Shown here piece after piece: positions 60,462-64,000 of a DNA stretch of 64,000 nucleotides. The stretch comes from Rhodoluna lacicola (GTDB lineage: Bacteria; Actinomycetota; Actinomycetes; Actinomycetales; Microbacteriaceae): contig NZ_CP007490.1 in NCBI RefSeq assembly GCF_000699505.1, positions 806,001 through 870,000 of the forward strand, in the 5' to 3' direction. Numbering within the stretch: the stretch's first letter is position 1; every line of letters begins with the position of its first letter. The notes under the pieces were generated by a model that saw only the letters and a list, made by a program, of their open reading frames with translations, had not been told where the DNA came from and made no database searches. Position numbers and translations under genes: made by a program.

Positions 60462-60964
60462 TCACTGACTCGTTTGCGGCCAATTTGGTCCCCGCGCAAG
60501 ACTCTAATTACAGAAATCGAACAGATAAAGAAAATCGCCATATCTGCAACGTTGAAAATTGGAAAATTGAGTGGAATTTGAATGTAGTCAACAACGTGGC
60601 CAATAGCGAAACCCGGTTCCCGAAGGTACCGGTCAATCAGGTTTCCGGAAACGCCACCCAGCAATACGCCCGCCATGATTGCCCATCCGGTGGTTTCAAT
60701 TTTGCGACTAAACCAAAGTAGGACGAGCACAGCCACCGATGAAATTATGGTGAATATCCAGGTTGCCCCGAAGCCGATTGAAAATGCAGCTGAGTCGTTG
60801 TAGACAAGATTAAGTCGCACCATACTGCCGATGAAATCTATCGGTGCGCCTTCCTCAAGTTTCAAAATTAGGTAATTCTTCAGGAACTGATCCAGAGCAA
60901 TCACGGTAAATGCGCAAGCAAAAAACCAGATCAAGCGAACTCCAAGCTGTTTAGAAATTGTCAA
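60458..60964 (-). CDS. lspA: Lipoprotein signal peptidase (SPase II)
   Basis: Membrane aspartic protease cutting prolipoprotein signals before the lipidated cysteine; substrates here include the FKBP protein and CtaC. The 168-residue protein has four helices, with the family D-Q in [17 protein letters not shown] (first catalytic Asp) and V-D-Y-I...F-N-V-A-D-M (second Asp). Start is TTG at 60964, 17 bases after the divIVA stop, with a weak ribosome site. Confidence 0.94.
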   Translation of the reverse strand: MTISKQLGVRLIWFFACAFTVIALDQFLKNYLILKLEEGAPIDFIGSMVRLNLVYNDSAAFSIGFGATWIFTIISSVAVLVLLWFSRKIETTGWAIMAGVLLGGVSGNLIDRYLREPGFAIGHVVDYIQIPLNFPIFNVADMAIFFICSISVIRVLRGDQIGRKRVSE

Positions 60965-60981
60965 TTACTTAGTCGATGATG

Positions 60982-61680
60982 TTAGTTATTGGATGTAAAG
61001 CCATTGGGATCGTAACCGCCCTGGGCACCAAAGTTGTAGCCGCTGTCGATGGCGTTACTAGGCCTCTCGGTCGGAGCAGTGGTTGCCTCTTCAAGGTCGG
61101 CGAGCTGGTTTTCAATGTAGGCCTTTAGTTTCAAACGATACTCGCGTTCAAAACTTCTCAACTCCTGGATGCGGTGCTCGATCAAAGCCTTTTCTTGCTC
61201 TAGGCGACTCATGTCTGCGCGCTGCTGAGCCTCTGCTTCTCGAACTACACGCGCTGCAGTTGCGTGGCCTTCGGCAATAAGCGCGTCGCGCTTGGCTAGG
61301 CCTTCGCGAACGTGTTCCTCGTGAAGTTTGCGAGCCAACTGAAGCAAGTTATTGGTGTTGCTGGTGTCAAGGGTTGAAGGGTCCTGGGTTGCCTCAGGGA
61401 ACGCACTAACGGCCGATGGCGCAATTGAAGGAGCAAGTGCACTCTCGGCAGTTGGGCTGTTTATTTCAGCCACAAGTCCTGCACCGCTGCGCTGTAGTTC
61501 TGCGATTCTAGACTCAGAAGCCAACAAGCGCTGACGAAGGTCTTCGTTCTCTTGGGTTAGTCTTCTGAGCTCAACAACGATCTCATCGAGAAAGTCATCG
61601 ACTTCATCCTGATCGTAGCCTTCGCGAAACTTGGTTGGCTGGAATCTCTTATTGACTACGTCTTCTGGAGTCAATGGCAT
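60982..61680 (-). CDS. divIVA: DivIVA / Wag31-type polar growth protein
   Basis: Coiled-coil protein marking negatively curved membrane and directing growth or septation. The 232-residue protein has the N-terminal lipid-binding domain P-L-T-P-E-D-V-V-N-K-R-F and F-R-E-G-Y-D-Q-D-E-V-D-D-F-L-D-E, a first coiled coil (about 35-65), a variable Ala/Ser/Thr linker, a long second coiled coil (about 110-190) and a Gly/Asn-rich tail. AGAGGTAAG precedes the ATG; a second copy of this site lies 50 bases upstream. Confidence 0.94.
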   Translation of the reverse strand: MPLTPEDVVNKRFQPTKFREGYDQDEVDDFLDEIVVELRRLTQENEDLRQRLLASESRIAELQRSGAGLVAEINSPTAESALAPSIAPSAVSAFPEATQDPSTLDTSNTNNLLQLARKLHEEHVREGLAKRDALIAEGHATAARVVREAEAQQRADMSRLEQEKALIEHRIQELRSFEREYRLKLKAYIENQLADLEEATTAPTERPSNAIDSGYNFGAQGGYDPNGFTSNN

Positions 61681-61684
61681 ATTC

Positions 61685-61745
61685 TTACCTCTTTTATGTC
61701 CTTGGCCGGTGGGGATTCGGCTACAGAGGAAAGGTTACCTCTTTT
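61685..61745 (-). repeat. Duplicated ribosome-site sequence in the divIVA leader
   Basis: The 11-base sequence TTACCTCTTTT (AAAAGAGGTAA on the coding strand) occurs at 61685-61695, where it is the divIVA ribosome site, and again at 61735-61745 with no start codon behind it. The spacing is 50 bases. An AT-rich stretch just beyond (61750-61760) could hold the divIVA promoter. Confidence 0.6.
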
Positions 61746-61792
61746 GGGATTATTTATTTTGAGTAAGCAGTAAAATGTGGTCAGAGCCGTCT

Positions 61793-62080
61793 TTATGCGA
61801 CCGAAAGCACGATTCGCTGAAGGAAGAAAATAGCAAAAACCAAGGCTGTCCAGCCCAAATCCAATTGAATCGCCCCCAATCGGATCGGAGGAATTACTTT
61901 TCGAATCGCCTTCAGGGGCGGGTCTGTAACCGTCATCACAATCTCTACAACTGGCAGCAGTAACCCCGATGGGCGCCAGGATCGGTTGACCGATAAGGCC
62001 AAATCAATAAAGAGTCGGGCCACCAGAGCAAAGAAATAGACCTGGAGCACCCACCAAATTGCGATTGCTACCAGGCCCAT
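61793..62080 (-). CDS. YggT family membrane protein
   Basis: A 95-residue protein with two membrane regions and the YggT core L-L-P-V-V-E-I-V-M-T-V-T-D-P-P-L-K-A-I-R-K-V-I-P-P-I-R-L-G-A-I-Q-L-D-L. The family sits next to sepF and ftsZ in most Gram-positive bacteria and is linked to division or osmotic balance, with no firm molecular role. It lies 19 bases after sepF. Confidence 0.9.
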   Translation of the reverse strand: MGLVAIAIWWVLQVYFFALVARLFIDLALSVNRSWRPSGLLLPVVEIVMTVTDPPLKAIRKVIPPIRLGAIQLDLGWTALVFAIFFLQRIVLSVA

Positions 62081-62099
62081 GACTTAAGTGGTTAAAAAA

Positions 62100-62528
62100 T
62101 TACGGACGGACTAGAAGGTCGTCAGTTGGCTCGGTTTCATCATCCTCGTTGTTCACGGCAACGTGGCTTGGCGAAAGCAGGAAAACCTTTGGGGTGACTC
62201 GCTTGAGGTGACCCTCAAGGCCTTCCTTGAGGCCGAGCATAAAGTCCAACATCCGGCGTGAATCAAGTTCAGACATTTCGCCCATGTTTACGATTACGGG
62301 GATACCCAGACGGTAGTTGGCGGCAACTTCCGGAGCCTCTGAGTAAGAGCGTGGCTCAATCGTGTAAATCTCATTAACTTCTGAGACTCCACGACGTGGG
62401 CGCATCGTTGCCACACGCGCAACTGGGCGTGCCTCGCTTGCCGAAGCGGCAACTGGTCGTGGTGGAAGCGCTTCACTTTCATCGGCCAGACCAAGCCAAC
62501 CTGAAACCTGTGAAATTAGACCTGCCAT
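62100..62528 (-). CDS. sepF: Cell division protein SepF
   Basis: Membrane anchor for FtsZ. The 142-residue protein has an N-terminal amphipathic helix (M-A-G-L-I-S-Q-V-S-G-W-L-G-L), a proline/arginine-rich linker and a globular domain starting I-Y-T-I-E-P-R-S-Y-S-E-A with P-V-I-V-N-M-G and R-R-M-L-D-F-M-L-G-L. An AGGAGG site lies upstream. It follows yggS in the ftsZ-yggS-sepF-yggT-divIVA order. Actinobacteria lack FtsA, so SepF is probably the main FtsZ tether. Confidence 0.95.
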   Translation of the reverse strand: MAGLISQVSGWLGLADESEALPPRPVAASASEARPVARVATMRPRRGVSEVNEIYTIEPRSYSEAPEVAANYRLGIPVIVNMGEMSELDSRRMLDFMLGLKEGLEGHLKRVTPKVFLLSPSHVAVNNEDDETEPTDDLLVRP

Positions 62529-62567
62529 TTTTATCCTCCTGCGGACTCTTACTAGACCAGAATATGG

Positions 62568-63263
62568 CTAATTTTGGCGTTTTCCGGTAATTGCACTGCC
62601 GACTCGCAAGTGTGTCGCGCCAAAGGATATTGCCGCTTCAAAGTCTTCAGACATGCCAGCCGAGATGAATTTTGCCGTCGGCGCGATTCTAGTCAATGAC
62701 TCACTTGCCTTAAGAATGGTCTCGAAGTCAACCTCGGGGGCACGTTCCAATGAGGCAACTCCCATGACACCAAGTAAATTCAAGTTCTTGATAGCCAGCA
62801 CCTGCTCGGCGAATGGCTCAAGGTGCTTAGGCTCAATACCGCCTCGGCCTGGATCATCGGTGAGGTTTAGTTGAATGAATACATCCAGCGGATCTGAGCG
62901 CTCTGCGACGGCCTTGATGATTGCGTCAAGCAGGGATTGGCGATCTACAGAGTGGATGACACTTGAATAAGAAAGCGCCGAACGGACTTTATTGCTCTGC
63001 AGTTGGCCAATAAAGTGCCACTTGTAGTCAAAGTCCTTCGAGGCAACCAGCTCGGCCACCTGTGCCGCTTTGGGCTTAGCCTCTTGATCACGATTCTCAC
63101 CAAAAGCTCGGACTCCCAAATTCAAAAGTTCCACCACTAGCTGAGCGGGATGGTTTTTTGAAACTACGATGAGCTCAATCTCTGAACGATCACGGCCGGC
63201 ACTAGCTGCGGCAATCGAAATTCGCGATTCAACCTCGGCTAAACGTTGCCCTAAAGAACTCAC
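62568..63263 (-). CDS. PLP homeostasis protein (YggS/PROSC family)
   Basis: A 231-residue single-domain alanine-racemase-like barrel that binds pyridoxal phosphate through K36 in V-V-S-K-N-H-P. Other family blocks: G-E-N-R-D-Q-E, W-H-F-I-G-Q-L-Q-S-N-K, S-A-G-M-S-E-D-F-E-A-A and V-R-V-G-S-A-I-T-G. Members keep free PLP balanced and have no enzyme activity known. The start is GTG at 63263, 17 bases after the ftsZ stop. The pgeF gene often found between ftsZ and yggS is absent. Confidence 0.92.
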   Translation of the reverse strand: MSSLGQRLAEVESRISIAAASAGRDRSEIELIVVSKNHPAQLVVELLNLGVRAFGENRDQEAKPKAAQVAELVASKDFDYKWHFIGQLQSNKVRSALSYSSVIHSVDRQSLLDAIIKAVAERSDPLDVFIQLNLTDDPGRGGIEPKHLEPFAEQVLAIKNLNLLGVMGVASLERAPEVDFETILKASESLTRIAPTAKFISAGMSEDFEAAISFGATHLRVGSAITGKRQN

Positions 63264-63280
63264 GGATAGCGTTCAGAAAT

Positions 63281-64000
63281 TTATCGAAGAAAGTCTGGGA
63301 TGTCGAGGTCATCGCCCCAGGTGCCGTCGGCAGACTGAAACTTTGTGCCGTCGGCAGACTGAAACTTTGTGCCGTCGGCAGACTGTAACTTTGCTGGTTC
63401 CCCACTTTTGGCGTTATCAGCTTCTTCCTCTGCCTCTGCATGAGTCTCTGGTTCAGATGCCGAGTCAGAGTAGTAGGAGTTGACTGCAGCAACATCAATC
63501 GATTCAGTTGCTGGAACCGCTGAATCTCCAAACCATGAGGTGCTCGTTGCCGCTGCTACAGGAGCGGCTGCGGCAACAGGTTCCGCGAACGGCTTGCGCT
63601 CAACTTTACGAACCTTGGGCAATCCCCCATCAAAGCCAGCGGCGATGACGGTGATGCGAACCTCGTCGCCAAGAGTGTCGTCAATTGTGGTTCCGTAAAT
63701 AATGTTTGCTTCCGGGCTGACGGCTTCTTGGACCAATCTGGCGGCCTCATCAATTTCGTGAAGGCCAAGGTCAGAGGCTCCTTGAACCAATAGAAGAACA
63801 CCGTGCGCTCCGTCAATGCTCGCTTCAAGTAGCGGGCTAGAAACGGCTAGCTCAGCGGCTCGTACAGCTCGGTCTTCACCCTTTGCGGTTCCAATACCCA
63901 TCAGTGCAGAACCAGCGCCCTTCATTACTGACTTTACGTCAGCGAAGTCCAGGTTGATTAGTCCAGGAGTGGTGATTAGATCGGTGATGCCTTGGACACC
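63281..64000 (-). CDS. ftsZ: Cell division protein FtsZ, C-terminal part (cut by window edge)
   Basis: The last 239 codons of ftsZ; the N-terminal GTPase half is off the window. Visible are the T-P-G-L-I-N-L-D-F-A-D-V block, M-G-I-G-T-A-K-G-E-D-R-A, A-A-E-L-A-V-S-S-P-L-L-E, and the end of the C-terminal domain with V-T-V-I-A-A-G-F-D-G. A disordered linker of about 100 residues rich in A, S and E follows, containing three tandem copies of an eight-residue unit, then the conserved tail W-G-D-D-L-D-I-P-D-F-L-R that binds SepF and other partners. Confidence 0.96.
   Translation of the reverse strand, partial: GVQGITDLITTPGLINLDFADVKSVMKGAGSALMGIGTAKGEDRAVRAAELAVSSPLLEASIDGAHGVLLLVQGASDLGLHEIDEAARLVQEAVSPEANIIYGTTIDDTLGDEVRITVIAAGFDGGLPKVRKVERKPFAEPVAAAAPVAAATSTSWFGDSAVPATESIDVAAVNSYYSDSASEPETHAEAEEEADNAKSGEPAKLQSADGTKFQSADGTKFQSADGTWGDDLDIPDFLR
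63321..63392 (-). repeat. Three-copy 24-base tandem repeat in the ftsZ linker
   Basis: Units at 63321-63344, 63345-63368 and 63369-63392 encode K-[FL]-Q-S-A-D-G-T. The first two DNA copies are identical and the third differs by one base (T for A), giving leucine. The repeat ends immediately before the conserved C-terminal tail and stays in frame at any copy number. Confidence 0.95.

Noticed and set aside
63321-63392. CRISPR-like repeat array
   Set aside because: The three repeats are directly adjacent without spacers and encode an in-frame peptide repeat in FtsZ.

Overview
The window looks like a compact, circa 50% GC genome from the Actinobacteria, most probably a streamlined member of the Microbacteriaceae (the freshwater 'Luna' type such as Rhodoluna or Aquiluna; this placement is inference from gene order and base composition). 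Support comes from actinobacterial markers (RbpA, PafB/PafC, HelY, DUF3043, DUF3099, the qcrCAB plus ctaF respiratory set, SepF/DivIVA next to ftsZ), almost no intergenic space, many TTG and GTG starts, and many genes that begin 6-9 bases after a TANNNT -10 hexamer, i.e. apparently leaderless mRNAs.

Layout. 1-3.5 kb: start of transketolase, then haem genes ctaB and ctaA with a photolyase. 3.7-7.8 kb: Fe-S assembly operon sufB-sufD-Rieske ferredoxin-sufC-sufT. 7.8-13 kb: biotin transporter bioY, an ABC-F ATPase, a DUF3099/zinc-protein/SURF1 operon, fabG and a second SDR. 13-19.1 kb: serB, divergent glgC/glgA glycogen genes, an ABC ATPase, ribosomal protein L31B, a DnaQ-type exonuclease, metF. 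19.2-26.4 kb: metH, a hydrolase, a glycosyltransferase, a phosphatase, a Sir2 deacetylase and tRNA-Leu(GAG). 26.4-36.5 kb: uppP, PAC2 protein, HAD hydrolase, TrmI, an FKBP lipoprotein, PafB, PafC, TatA, TatC, HelY. 36.5-41.6 kb: lnt, rbpA, GDPD, a YczE-like membrane protein, a Nudix hydrolase, trpD. 41.8-49.8 kb: respiratory complexes III and IV (ctaE-qcrC-qcrA-qcrB, then on the other strand ctaC-ctaD-ctaF) interrupted by a TipAS-like/monooxygenase-like pair. 49.9-55.9 kb: erpA-like Fe-S carrier, M20 dipeptidase, DUF3043, pyrD, nrdR, hisD, flavin reductase. 55.9-64 kb: dnaE, rluA-type synthase, lspA, divIVA, yggT, sepF, yggS, ftsZ (5' part off the window).

How the genes fit together. The respiratory theme dominates: haem O/A synthesis (ctaB, ctaA), oxidase assembly (SURF1) and nearly all subunits of the actinobacterial bc1-aa3 supercomplex are here. 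The lipoprotein enzymes lnt and lspA fit the predicted lipoproteins (FKBP, CtaC). The methionine/folate pair metF and metH is divergent; glgC and glgA supply and use ADP-glucose; the 3' end is a division cluster read from ftsZ towards dnaE.

I found no CRISPR array, prophage, insertion sequence, defence island or biosynthetic cluster, and no convincing wholly new system. The best second-look items are: the missing Pup-proteasome genes at a locus that keeps all their usual neighbours; the repeated leaderless start architecture, including a symmetrical divergent glgC/glgA promoter; a three-copy 8-residue tandem repeat in the FtsZ linker; and a string of hairpins around rpmE2.
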